Assembly: GCA_023436205.1 (NCBI GenBank)
Contig: JAEZKC010000006.1
Location: 76,197 to 140,196 of the forward strand
Source: Fibrobacterota bacterium
GTDB taxonomy: Bacteria > Fibrobacterota > Chitinivibrionia > Chitinivibrionales > Chitinispirillaceae
Reading direction: 5' to 3'
Length of the DNA stretch: 64,000 nucleotides
Shown: in pieces, positions 46,306 to 54,592 of the stretch
Position numbering within the stretch: position 1 is the stretch's first letter
Layout of the letters: every line of letters starts with the position of its first letter
Translations under genes and position numbers: made by a program
Notes under the pieces: generated by a model
Told to the model about the DNA's origin: nothing
Seen by the model: the letters and a program-made list of their open reading frames with translations, nothing else
The model's database searches: none

Positions 46306-47094
46306 ATGGCTAACAAAATCAAAAAACCCGCTATGGAAGTACCTGAGATGGATCTCAAGTGCTTTATGAACCTCATGGTGGTGCTTATCCCTATGCTTCT
46401 GGTGTCTGCCGAGTTCGCCAAAGTGGCGGTTATCGACATCAAGTTGCCTGAAGCTCGCGGGTCTCAAACCAAGAGTGCCGTTACCGAAGCGCCTCAGGAA
46501 GACAAGAGTAATAAACTGCTCTTGACTGCCATCATTACCGATTCGGTGGTTACTCTTGGCGCCAAGGGCGGTTTCATGCCTAGCCTTTTCTACAAGGAAT
46601 TCCATCGTTACATCACTAAAGATGACAACTTGGATACCTTGTTGGAATATGTGCCCGGCAAACAGCCTTCGCACCCCAGAACCGGTAGAGAACTTACCGT
46701 TCATGAACGCTATGAAATCTACCTCTATACATGTGATGAGAATAGAAATATACTCAAAAGCATGTATACCAAATTCGGTGAAATGTTGACTAATGCGGAC
46801 GGTAATCCTGTGCAGACCGTAAGCCCCGGCGACACGGTATATGCTTTGACCAACCCACGCAGAAGGATCGTTGTTAGTGATGTATCGGAATTCGAGAGCA
46901 AGCCTCTTTCTGCCTACGACGAACTCCAGAACCGCCTTATGAAGGTGAAGGAGAGATATCGTGATGCTGAAGATGCGGATGACTGCATCATCGCTGCGGA
47001 AAATCAGGTGATCTACGATAAAATCGTTCAGATCATGGATGCGGCCAGAGCTGCTGAATTTCCAAACATATCCATTGCCAAACTGAGGGGTTAA
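46306..47094 (+). CDS. ExbD/TolR-like protein with Asn at the proton site
   Basis: 262 residues, much longer than typical ExbD (about 140). Single N-terminal helix 17-36 ('LKCFMNLMVVLIPMLLVSAE'), then a periplasmic domain with 'IDIKLPEA' as in ExbD. By eye alignment with the next gene, N22 occupies the place of the conserved proton-carrying Asp. An inserted region of about 100 residues ('RTGRELTVHERYEIYLY' and around) is not found in standard ExbD. Probably a structural, non-protonating subunit paired with the next ExbD. Confidence 0.78.
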   Translation: MANKIKKPAMEVPEMDLKCFMNLMVVLIPMLLVSAEFAKVAVIDIKLPEARGSQTKSAVTEAPQEDKSNKLLLTAIITDSVVTLGAKGGFMPSLFYKEFHRYITKDDNLDTLLEYVPGKQPSHPRTGRELTVHERYEIYLYTCDENRNILKSMYTKFGEMLTNADGNPVQTVSPGDTVYALTNPRRRIVVSDVSEFESKPLSAYDELQNRLMKVKERYRDAEDADDCIIAAENQVIYDKIVQIMDAARAAEFPNISIAKLRG

Positions 47095-47095
47095 A

Positions 47096-47593
47096 ATGGC
47101 ACACGGAAGATTTAGAAAAAGGAAAGTGGATGCCAGTCTGAACATTACATCCATGATGGACATGTTCACTATCATTCTGGTGTTCCTTCTCAAAAGTTTT
47201 TCGGCCGACGGTAGTCTTCTTACCAATGCCGACAACTTGGTGCTTCCCAATTCCGAATCCAAGAAAAAACCTCAGGAAGTCAACCTGCAGCTGGCAGTGA
47301 CTAATGAGATGGTTCTTGTGGATAACCAGGCGATTGTGCCTACCGAAGATGTAAGAAAAATTCCTGCTGAAGAAAACGATCCAATTATCGGAAAGCTCGA
47401 TGAGAAACTCAAGGCCTGTCTTGCTCTTGAAGAGGAGATGGTGCGTTTGGGTGCTCTGAACAGCGTTCAGGGGAAGATTGTTGTTCAGGTTGATAAGAAT
47501 ATCGATTTCGATGTGCTTTTCAAGATTATGAACACTTGCGGAAAGGTCGGCTACAATAACATGAATTTTGCAGTTATGGAAAGGGAAAGCTAA
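47096..47593 (+). CDS. ExbD/TolR-family protein with catalytic Asp
   Basis: 165 residues starting one base after the previous stop. 'DASLNITSMMDMFTIILVFL' holds the conserved transmembrane Asp (D22) needed for proton passage in ExbD. The periplasmic part ends with 'VVQVDKNIDFDVLFKIMNTC', the ExbD C-terminal fold. It should form the active ExbD chain within the ExbB pentamer, possibly as a heterodimer with the Asn22 protein. Confidence 0.9.
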   Translation: MAHGRFRKRKVDASLNITSMMDMFTIILVFLLKSFSADGSLLTNADNLVLPNSESKKKPQEVNLQLAVTNEMVLVDNQAIVPTEDVRKIPAEENDPIIGKLDEKLKACLALEEEMVRLGALNSVQGKIVVQVDKNIDFDVLFKIMNTCGKVGYNNMNFAVMERES

Positions 47594-47595
47594 CT

Positions 47596-48921
47596 GTGAA
47601 GTATAAGATCCTTATTAAAAAATGTGAGGACCCCCAGCGCGCATCCCGAATTGCCGAGGAAGTCGCCCGTTGGTCCGGAAGCACGGCTCAGACAGTGTTT
47701 GGTGTAATAACACAGAAGGCCATTTGCATCCGGAAGGAAGCGGACGAAGACGAGGCAAGAAGGCTTCAAGCCCAATTCGGTGCATTCGGTGCTGAGGTGG
47801 AACTCGTTCCGATCGACGGCGGCGGAGTCGCGCAGCCCGTAATGGGTGCTGCCACAGGTGCTGTTTCTCAAGCAGTTACCCGTTCCGACGATGACGATGA
47901 TGAGGATGAGGAGCCGGGAAGGGTTTTAACCGATGCCGAATACACACAGATGCTTAAGGCACGTGGCGACATTTTTCAGAAGAGCTCTGATTCTCGCCTG
48001 AGAAATATCGAAATTATCTGCCTTATTGGAGCTGTGGGTTTGGGTCTTTTCCTTAGCACTCGGACCATCACAACTGTAGCTACCGATTTCTTCGAAAAAC
48101 TTCCTGAAGAAAGAACCGCCAGACTGGTAAAGGCTGAAGAAGTTGATGCCACTCTGGAGAAGAAGAAGGAAGAGGAGAAGAAAAAGGAAGAAGAGGTCAA
48201 AACCGACGAGAAGAAACTCAAGCCCAACAAGAATAAGGGTGCGGGTGGTATGAGCGGCGGTGGTGGTGACCCCAGAGCACGTGTTACCCAGAAAGGTGTG
48301 CTTGGTATCATTTCCGGGCAGATCAAGGGTAAATCTGTTGCATCAGCCGATATTTTCGGTAAAGGTGGTTTTGCCACTGATATCGATGCTATTCTTTCCG
48401 GTGTTGGCGGTTTGAAGGCCGGCGGCGGCGGTGGTGTAGGCCGTAAAGGTGTGGCTGGTATCGGTTATGGTGCCGGTTACGGTAGCGGCTTCGGCGGCAG
48501 CGGCGGTGGCATCGATGACCTTATCGGCGGCCTCATGGGCGGCGGTGGTGGTGGTGGTCTCGACCTTAAGAAGCGCGGTGAGCTGAAGGTTTCCGCACCT
48601 GACTTTCTGAAGGGTGGTGCTTTAACCGGTGGGCGTTCAAGAGCCAGCATCATGCGTGTTGTTATGCAGAACCTTGCTGCTCTACGTTATGCCTATAACA
48701 AGCGTCTGCGTGAAAAACCGGGCCTCAACGGTAAGATCACTGTCAAGTTCGCCATTGACGAATTCGGAAAAGTGATCTTTGCTCAGGTGGTGGAATCCAC
48801 CATGAGTGATGCTGAACTTGAGAAAACTGTAGTGGATCGAGTGAGAAGCTGGGTCTTTGAGAAAATCGATAAGCCAGGTGATGTTACGGAAGTTGTTTAT
48901 CCGTTCGTCTTCTCTCAGTGA
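47596..48921 (+). CDS. AgmX/PglI C-terminal, TonB-like energy transducer
   Basis: 441 residues from GTG 47596, two bases after the ExbD stop. A cytoplasmic N-domain (1-75) has an alternating helix/strand pattern resembling the bL12 C-terminal domain ('EDEARRLQAQFGAFGAEVEL'). An acidic linker follows, then one transmembrane helix (~139-160), a Lys/Glu-rich stalk and a long Gly-rich region. The C-terminal ~100 residues ('SIMRVVMQNLAALRYAYNKR' to 'VVYPFVFSQ') are the AgmX/PglI TonB-like domain. It likely carries motor motion across the periplasm. Last gene of the motor set; a hairpin follows. Confidence 0.88.
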   Translation: MKYKILIKKCEDPQRASRIAEEVARWSGSTAQTVFGVITQKAICIRKEADEDEARRLQAQFGAFGAEVELVPIDGGGVAQPVMGAATGAVSQAVTRSDDDDDEDEEPGRVLTDAEYTQMLKARGDIFQKSSDSRLRNIEIICLIGAVGLGLFLSTRTITTVATDFFEKLPEERTARLVKAEEVDATLEKKKEEEKKKEEEVKTDEKKLKPNKNKGAGGMSGGGGDPRARVTQKGVLGIISGQIKGKSVASADIFGKGGFATDIDAILSGVGGLKAGGGGGVGRKGVAGIGYGAGYGSGFGGSGGGIDDLIGGLMGGGGGGGLDLKKRGELKVSAPDFLKGGALTGGRSRASIMRVVMQNLAALRYAYNKRLREKPGLNGKITVKFAIDEFGKVIFAQVVESTMSDAELEKTVVDRVRSWVFEKIDKPGDVTEVVYPFVFSQ

Positions 48922-48973
48922 TTTTCAAGAAACATCTTGCACTTGAATACCCGGAAAGTTATACTATCAAAAT

Positions 48974-49003
48974 AAAGATGCGTCTAGGCTTAGGCGCATC
49001 TTT
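48974..49003 (+). terminator. Stem-loop after the AgmX-like gene
   Basis: AAAGATGCG (48974-48982) pairs with CGCATCTTT (48995-49003). The T run is only the end of the stem, but position between two gene groups supports a terminator. Confidence 0.6.
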
Positions 49004-49054
49004 GTCATTACGAATTCTCTCTGGCTTAAATCGTTTTTCAATGGAGGAGCAGTT

Positions 49055-50230
49055 ATGAACAAGGCGTTGTCGCTTATACTCTCAGCCGGTTTTGTTATCG
49101 GCAGTTATGCTACAGACGCGCGTGTGGCTATCATGGGTAGGCAGGATGCCTTCTACCGTGATGAAGTGAGCATTTTCCAAAATCCTGCAGATATCAGTTT
49201 GTATTCAAATATGATTTACGGATCTTTCGGATCCTTACCTGATTCTGTAAGGACTACATCATCTTCATATCGCACAAATTTTGACACTAAGGATCCTTTT
49301 TTTGGTGCTACCGCCTCGTATGCACTTAGTGACAAGGAAGATGGACCAGCTTTTTCTTTCGGTGCAGTTTTCAACAGAAGAGATCCTCTCGTAAATGCTC
49401 TTCTTAAAGCTGTTCCTGCCGGTGACTCACTTGATGAGCCAATTGGAAAAGTTGACCTTATCTTCGGTTATAATCTTGGAAACGGCATGTCTGTCGGTCT
49501 TGGAATGTATGGTGCCCATCAGAAGGTAACCATAAATAATGAAGATCTCATGCAGACTGGTGTTTACAAAGGCACAATCGGTCTTAACTGGGATCTGGGT
49601 CAGGGGCTGGATTTTGAAGCTTCTATCAATTCGGGAAAGCTCAAAGCTATCGGTGTCAACAGGTTTCAGCAGGACAGCACAGTGCAAATCGCGGATGACT
49701 ATTTCTTCCGTGGCGACCTTCGTCTCTTTTCAGCTGTTCCCTCACTCAATGGTGCTTTCGTTCCTTCTGTATCTGGAGAGTTCCTCAACATTGGTAAAAC
49801 AAACATCATGGATGTGGCTGGAGGAATTGGTCTGAACATCAATATCGACAGGGGCTTCTTCTTCACTGGTCTCCAGGGTATCTACAGACAGGAAGACAAG
49901 TCTGGGGCGAGCACATCCGAATCAATCGGTGCCAGAGTCAGCTTTGGTATTGAACGTAATATCATCTGGGACTGGTTCCTGATCAGAGTCGGTGGTCAGA
50001 AAGAGATTACTTATGTAACCGATGGTCCTGACAGTGGCAAGTGGATGGAAAACGATCCTTCAGATGCTACCGATAACGACCTGGTTGGCCTTGGTTTTGG
50101 AATCAATATCGACAACAGATTCCGTGCAGATTTCGTTGCAGCAGAGGATATCGCTTATACTTTCACCAATCTCATCAGCGGACCTCAGCATCATCTCTTC
50201 AATAGAGTGAGCGCAACCTACAGATTCTAA
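49055..50230 (+). CDS. Outer-membrane beta-barrel protein
   Basis: 391 residues with a signal peptide (1-19). Amphipathic strands run throughout and the last residue is Phe (...SATYRF), as needed for BAM-dependent insertion. 'IFQNPADISLY' resembles the NPA motif seen near the start of PorV-like barrels and of the barrel-TPR protein in this region. GGAGG precedes the ATG. It lies after the motor operon's hairpin and has its own strong terminator. No ligand or channel role can be inferred. Confidence 0.78.
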   Translation: MNKALSLILSAGFVIGSYATDARVAIMGRQDAFYRDEVSIFQNPADISLYSNMIYGSFGSLPDSVRTTSSSYRTNFDTKDPFFGATASYALSDKEDGPAFSFGAVFNRRDPLVNALLKAVPAGDSLDEPIGKVDLIFGYNLGNGMSVGLGMYGAHQKVTINNEDLMQTGVYKGTIGLNWDLGQGLDFEASINSGKLKAIGVNRFQQDSTVQIADDYFFRGDLRLFSAVPSLNGAFVPSVSGEFLNIGKTNIMDVAGGIGLNINIDRGFFFTGLQGIYRQEDKSGASTSESIGARVSFGIERNIIWDWFLIRVGGQKEITYVTDGPDSGKWMENDPSDATDNDLVGLGFGINIDNRFRADFVAAEDIAYTFTNLISGPQHHLFNRVSATYRF

Positions 50231-50253
50231 TCTTTGGATTGGAGCTTGGATTT

Positions 50254-50291
50254 AGCGGGTGGTATCCATTGGATGCCATCCGCTTTTTTTT
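50254..50291 (+). terminator. Strong intrinsic terminator
   Basis: AGCGGGTGGTATCC (50254-50267) pairs with GGATGCCATCCGCT (50271-50284) with one or two mismatches or G-U pairs, followed by eight T. It ends the outer-membrane barrel gene. Confidence 0.85.
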
Positions 50292-50438
50292 TGGTGCGCC
50301 CGGCAGGGCGCACTCGCTATCTGTTCAATGCTGGTCAGTTCAAAACAGCTGATGCAGAATGTATTTTTCAACTGATTCGTATTGATGTTTTATCCTTTTC
50401 ATGGTATCATTTAAAATGGTGTCCCTGCGGAGAGTGTT

Positions 50439-50804
50439 ATGAATAATATCCGTATTAGTGTTCTATTTCTATCCTTTTTATTGCTGTTTTGCATGTGTGC
50501 GGAGGAGAAGGATGAGGTCATTCGAAAGAAACTGGATGTGATTTTGCAAGATGATCTCAATGCGATTTTGGACGGTGTTTCGACTGATGCTCTTCTTGAT
50601 AAGCCGCATTATACAATGGTCGAATATAAGAGCTATGATGAAGGTGATTACTCAAAACTGGCGATTGTGGATTTTTACTTCCTTAAGAAAATCAATATGA
50701 AGATAACTCGTAAGTACAGGTATTACAAACCCAAAGGTCTGTGGGACAGGTATTTCAACAAGTACATGGTCATTTCTGCGGATTCCAATGAGACTGCGAA
50801 CTGA
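50439..50804 (+). CDS. Small secreted protein of unknown function
   Basis: 121 residues. N-terminal hydrophobic signal ending 'LLFCMCAEEKDE', where either Cys could be lipidated, although neither fits the lipobox well. The mature part is charged with many Tyr and Lys ('ITRKYRYYKPKGLWDRYFNKY'). No family recognised. It overlaps the following TPR gene by 17 bases, so the two are translated together and probably work together. Confidence 0.65.
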   Translation: MNNIRISVLFLSFLLLFCMCAEEKDEVIRKKLDVILQDDLNAILDGVSTDALLDKPHYTMVEYKSYDEGDYSKLAIVDFYFLKKINMKITRKYRYYKPKGLWDRYFNKYMVISADSNETAN

Positions 50805-51840
50805 GTTACTCTTTTTTTTCGTTTTCTTTTTGTTACTTCTGCCGGAGGCTTCCCCGAAGCTGCCTGACGACATGCATGAATGGGCAATGGCCAGTATTGA
50901 TGCAATTTTTAAAGAAGATTACGAAATTGCGGAAGATGAGGCAAAGAAAATAATCCGCAAGTACCCCGAACATCCCGCTGGGTATTTCTTTGTTGCCGCT
51001 GTGATCGATTCCTGGATGTCCCGTTTTCAAACAAATAAGAGAGAAACCGAATTCTACAGGTATTGCGATCAGGCAATTGAGAAAGGGGAAAAGCTTCTCG
51101 AAAAGGAACCTGGCAACCAATGGGCGCGTTTTTTCATCGGAGGGGCGGATGGATTTAAAGGCACCTATGAGGCTCGATATGAACGATTCATTACTGCTTT
51201 CCGATATGGATGGAAAGGCGTTTCTCAGCTTATCGACATGGCGCAAAAGGGAAGTCAGATAGTTGATATTCAGTTTGGAATTGGAAGTTACGATTACTGG
51301 CGAAGTGCTCTTATGAAAATGTTGTGGTGGATGCCTGGAGTGGAGGACAGGCGTTCTGTAGGTATTCAGAAATTGCGGAATGTAATGGAGAATGGAACCT
51401 ACACCAGAACTGCCGCTGCAATGGCACTGGTTGATATTTATCTTAACGAGAATCGCTTCGAAGAGGCACTGGAACTTTCGACATCTATGATTCGTAAACA
51501 TCCTCACGCTCTGGTTTTCTATTGGGGCAGGGCTAAGGCTCTGGTCGGGCTTAAAAAGGATGAAGAAGCTCTGAAAGTGTTTCGGTATATTGAATCAAAG
51601 TTGAAGACAGACCAGATAAACAATTATTACAACGCTGTAGTGTGCAAAGTTTCCACTGCCAAATGCCTCATTTCCCAGGGGCAGCCTTCACTTGCTTTGG
51701 AGGAACTTGTTAAGATTGAGGAATACAAGATATCAAATGATATCAGAAAAAGACTGGACAAGTTTTTAAGTGAGGCTTCTTCGCTCAAAAAACAGGCCGC
51801 TTTTCAATCACGCCAGGCCTCAGCTGCCGCTTCTCAATAG
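50788..51840 (+). CDS. Secreted TPR protein
   Basis: 350 residues. Signal peptide about 1-22. TPR-like repeats occur near 30-70, 95-120 and 205-290, between which lies a conserved-looking stretch 'WARFFIGGADGFKGTYEARY' of the kind found in periplasmic TPR proteins of unknown role. A low-complexity Ala/Gln/Ser end follows. It starts inside the previous gene (17-base overlap). Probably a periplasmic scaffold. Confidence 0.78.
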   Translation: MRLRTELLFFFVFFLLLLPEASPKLPDDMHEWAMASIDAIFKEDYEIAEDEAKKIIRKYPEHPAGYFFVAAVIDSWMSRFQTNKRETEFYRYCDQAIEKGEKLLEKEPGNQWARFFIGGADGFKGTYEARYERFITAFRYGWKGVSQLIDMAQKGSQIVDIQFGIGSYDYWRSALMKMLWWMPGVEDRRSVGIQKLRNVMENGTYTRTAAAMALVDIYLNENRFEEALELSTSMIRKHPHALVFYWGRAKALVGLKKDEEALKVFRYIESKLKTDQINNYYNAVVCKVSTAKCLISQGQPSLALEELVKIEEYKISNDIRKRLDKFLSEASSLKKQAAFQSRQASAAASQ

Positions 51841-52179
51841 CCTGAAGGTTACTCTTTTCATGACCGTATTTCAGTTCGGGCCACCGGCGCATCGCCTCTG
51901 CCTGAGTTTGATACCGGATGTGGTCGCCCACACAGTAAGTCCCACCTTGGTGAATCAATGTCTTCTGTTGATTTGAAGGTTTCACTCTCTGATCAGATTA
52001 GGGGTGAACATGTAACAAGCGGTTCTGTTGAAGTAATGTTCAACAGAAAAACTGATGTATATCCTGAAAAAGTCACTTTAAGACACTGTTTCATTATATT
52101 AAAGAGGAACATAAAACAGGCCAGTTTGAAATCTGTTTTTTACCCGGTCGCCCATTCTTAAGCTTTGGGAGTGTTTGCT
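51841..52179. other. Intergenic region with one stem-loop
   Basis: About 339 bases between the TPR gene and the esterase. TTCTGTTGAA (52023-52032) and TTCAACAGAA (52039-52048) form a perfect ten-pair hairpin with a six-base loop, without a T run. Open frames here are short and lack ribosome sites. It presumably contains the esterase promoter. Confidence 0.5.
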
Positions 52180-53982
52180 ATGGCACAAAAATTCATCGCC
52201 GTATTATTAATGTTCATCGTTGTCAACGTATTCGCCGTTGAGGTCAGCTGGCCGGTTCCACCTGCAGGCTACGCTTCAGCAAGCAATAACGTCCCAAAGG
52301 GGACTCTGAGCGGCGTGATCAATTATCCCACACGCAAATATGGCAACCGGCCATTCCGTATCCATTTGCCACCTGGTTATTCGGCCACGCGCATCGAAAA
52401 GTATCCTGTCCTATATCTGTTTCATGGAATCGGCGGAAATGAAAATGCATGGACCTCTAATGCTGGGCACGCTGAGGGTAATGCTGACAAGGTGATGGAC
52501 TATCTTTATGCACAAGCAAGCCTGCAGGTAACACCCATGCTGGTAGTAATGCCCATGGGAAATATGACCAATACCAGCGGAGACACATGGCAGAATTTTG
52601 AAGACGTATTGATAAACGATCTTATTCCTTATATACAAGCCAACTACAACGCATCCTCAGACCCCAACTATCGGGCCATTGCCGGATTGTCAATGGGCGG
52701 TGGCCAGACGCTGAATTTCGGGTACAAGAATCCTGCTTTATTTACCTGGATTGGTGCATTTTCTCCGGCGCCAAATACAATAGCTGCCGGCACAACCATA
52801 CGGGACATGGCTGCCGTCAAGAGCAATGTCCACCTCAATTTTCTTGCGGCCGGGAGCAGCGAAACCATGTATTTGAACACAGCAAGAACTTATCATAACT
52901 ATCTGCAGCAAAACGGCGTAAGCAACCTGTATCTGCAGATCGAGCAGGGCTTGAATCATGAGAGGGAAAACTGGAATCGCCAGCTGCATAATTTCGCTCA
53001 GCGGATTTTCAAAGGGATGAACTCCAGTCTCACCGTGACTACCCGGGGCTTGGGGACTGTTGATCGCAACCCGAACCGTGACAGTTTTGAAAAAGGCAGC
53101 AGGGTAACTCTTAGTGCCACCCCGTCTCAAGGTTGGGTTTTTGACGGTTGGGGTGGTGATGCCAGCGGAAATCAGAATCCTTTGGAAGTCACTATGGATG
53201 CCTCAAAATCAATAATCGCCAATTTTCTTACCACCGATGGCAAACCGGACCTTGTTATGAACGGCAATTTTTCATCAGGAATTGATTCCTGGACTTTCAA
53301 TAACTGGAATGGCAGCGGTACTGGCAGTGTGGTGAATGGAGAGTATAGCCTAACGGTCAGCACTGTCGGGAACAACCATTATGATATTCAGGTTGTTCAG
53401 CCGGGTATCCGTCTGGAACAGGGCAGGACATATCGACTGATGTATGAAGCGTACGCATCTGCAAACCGGGTACTGACCGTGAATGTTGGTATGCCGGTAG
53501 ACCCCTGGACAACATTCCTCACCAATATAATCGATGGAAACAGTGAAGTTAGCCTTACAACATCAAAGCAGCTCTTTGTGCTTGATTTCACCATGGGGGA
53601 GCCCACTTATGAGGATTCCAGAGTCGAATTCAGTGCCGGAACGGCAACACCATCAGTTTTCATCGATAATGTATCATTATTTGAGATTGCAACTCCTGTG
53701 GTCTCGGCGCATTCCACAAAGCAGATATCAAAACAATGTAATGTTCGACATAATCGTTCTTTGCTAAACATTTCCCTTGGGACGAATGAAACCGGTGGCG
53801 CCACTCTTTACATTTTTGATGTAAGGGGGAAAGTAATCCGTTCGGCAAAGATCTCCGCGCATTCGGGGGCAACCGGCAACATAAATTTCAGTACGGCAGA
53901 TATCCCCAAAGGTTATTACTTGGTTCAGGTTCATAGTGGAAACACCCTGTACAAGTCAGGGTTTTTGGTTACGGGAAAATAG
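52180..53982 (+). CDS. Secreted carbohydrate esterase with CBM and sorting-like tail
   Basis: 600 residues from ATG 52180 (GGGAG upstream). Signal peptide about 1-17. The esterase-D/feruloyl-esterase (CE1-like) domain spans ~35-285, with 'VLYLFHGIGGNE' and the nucleophile elbow GLSMGG; 'NHERENW' carries the probable catalytic His. A divergent InlB-type B-repeat follows (~290-350, 'GWVFDGWGGDASGN'), then a CBM4/9-like module (~360-505, 'NGNFSSGIDSW') and a C-terminal sorting-like domain ('LYIFDVRGKVIRSAKI' to 'GFLVTGK'). It probably removes feruloyl or acetyl groups from plant or microbial polysaccharides outside the cell. Confidence 0.88.
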   Translation: MAQKFIAVLLMFIVVNVFAVEVSWPVPPAGYASASNNVPKGTLSGVINYPTRKYGNRPFRIHLPPGYSATRIEKYPVLYLFHGIGGNENAWTSNAGHAEGNADKVMDYLYAQASLQVTPMLVVMPMGNMTNTSGDTWQNFEDVLINDLIPYIQANYNASSDPNYRAIAGLSMGGGQTLNFGYKNPALFTWIGAFSPAPNTIAAGTTIRDMAAVKSNVHLNFLAAGSSETMYLNTARTYHNYLQQNGVSNLYLQIEQGLNHERENWNRQLHNFAQRIFKGMNSSLTVTTRGLGTVDRNPNRDSFEKGSRVTLSATPSQGWVFDGWGGDASGNQNPLEVTMDASKSIIANFLTTDGKPDLVMNGNFSSGIDSWTFNNWNGSGTGSVVNGEYSLTVSTVGNNHYDIQVVQPGIRLEQGRTYRLMYEAYASANRVLTVNVGMPVDPWTTFLTNIIDGNSEVSLTTSKQLFVLDFTMGEPTYEDSRVEFSAGTATPSVFIDNVSLFEIATPVVSAHSTKQISKQCNVRHNRSLLNISLGTNETGGATLYIFDVRGKVIRSAKISAHSGATGNINFSTADIPKGYYLVQVHSGNTLYKSGFLVTGK

Positions 53983-54354
53983 TCCACGAACAATTTTCTG
54001 CCCCTTTGTGGCCAGATGCTTATCAGGCAAGGAAATTCCGTGCAATCCGGTTACACGGGTATGAATTGCTCCTGTCCTACAATGCTGATCTTTCCGCTAC
54101 AGGCAGGCTATGCTGGTCCCGCCGCAGTCTGAGTCTGGGGCGCAAAAACATTAAATGCACTGAAATCTTGAATGGTGTTCAAGGGGGGGAGTCTTGGATG
54201 CTTTCCCTTTACATTACGCTGCAACAAAAAGTGCTACATTCTGTATAAATACTACAAAAGACCATATCTGAGACACTGGTTTTCAGGTTTTTTGCACTGT
54301 TTCAGGTAATCGAAATTGCCCGATTTGATGCATATAACATATATTGTAGTTTAC
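53983..54354. other. Intergenic region before the tRNA fragment
   Basis: About 372 bases. A rightward open frame at 54006-54248 has no ribosome site, an odd composition and no recognisable family, so it is not called. Upstream of the tRNA, an AT-rich stretch near 54330-54350 could be the tRNA promoter -10 region. Nothing else is seen. Confidence 0.5.
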
Positions 54355-54393
54355 GCCGAGATAGCTCAGTTGGTAGAGCAACTGATTCGTAAT
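54355..54393 (+). pseudogene. 5' half of tRNA-Thr (anticodon CGT), disrupted
   Basis: The sequence GCCGAGA-TAGCTCAGTTGGTAGAGCA gives a complete acceptor 5' strand and D-arm. It continues into the anticodon stem ACTGA and loop TTCGTAA (anticodon CGT, Thr). After the loop the 3' stem should be TCAGT but reads TGCGT, and no T-arm or acceptor 3' strand follows. The gene is therefore cut in the anticodon loop, the usual sign of a tyrosine-integrase attachment site. The matching complete tRNA is expected at the other end of the element, outside the window. Confidence 0.85.
54384..54393. other. Probable attL core of the integrated element
   Basis: The break between host tRNA and element lies within ATTCGTAAT, around 54384-54393. 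Host-like sequence ends here, and AT-rich sequence with the Xis- and Int-type genes begins. The exact core needs the other element end. Confidence 0.55.
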
Positions 54394-54482
54394 GCGTTGC
54401 TCCTATAAAACCCCCAAAAAACCTAATTTTTTGATTTTTATTGGCTTACAATTCGGCAAAACTTGCCGATTACAGTAGAAAT

Positions 54483-54552
54483 TTTACGTTCATTTACGAC
54501 TTTTTACGCCAAATCGGTGACGATCATGGTGACGATCACCCGCAAGGGTGAT
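54483..54552. repeat. Phased short repeats beside attL
   Basis: TTTACG occurs at 54483, 54493 and 54503, exactly ten bases apart. GGTGACGATCA then occurs at 54516-54526 and 54528-54538. ATCACCC (54535-54541) pairs with GGGTGAT (54546-54552). A further inverted repeat, TCGGCAA/TTGCCGA, is at 54453-54469. Helically phased motifs between the attachment core and the xis-int genes fit arm-type Int or Xis binding sites. Confidence 0.6.
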
Positions 54553-54592
54553 TATTCGGGTGATAATTTTACTTTACAAAAGCGGAGCGAAT

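Noticed and set aside
48421..48560. GGC/GGT-rich stretch that looks like a DNA repeat
   Set aside because: It codes for the Gly-rich linker of the AgmX-like protein, and units are irregular; no separate tandem repeat is needed.
51785..51985. Leftward frame of 66 residues overlapping the end of the secreted TPR gene
   Set aside because: It overlaps a well-supported gene and has no ribosome site; the part in the gap has no known match.
54006..54248. Rightward frame of 80 residues before the tRNA fragment
   Set aside because: No ribosome site, and its composition is unlike neighbouring genes.
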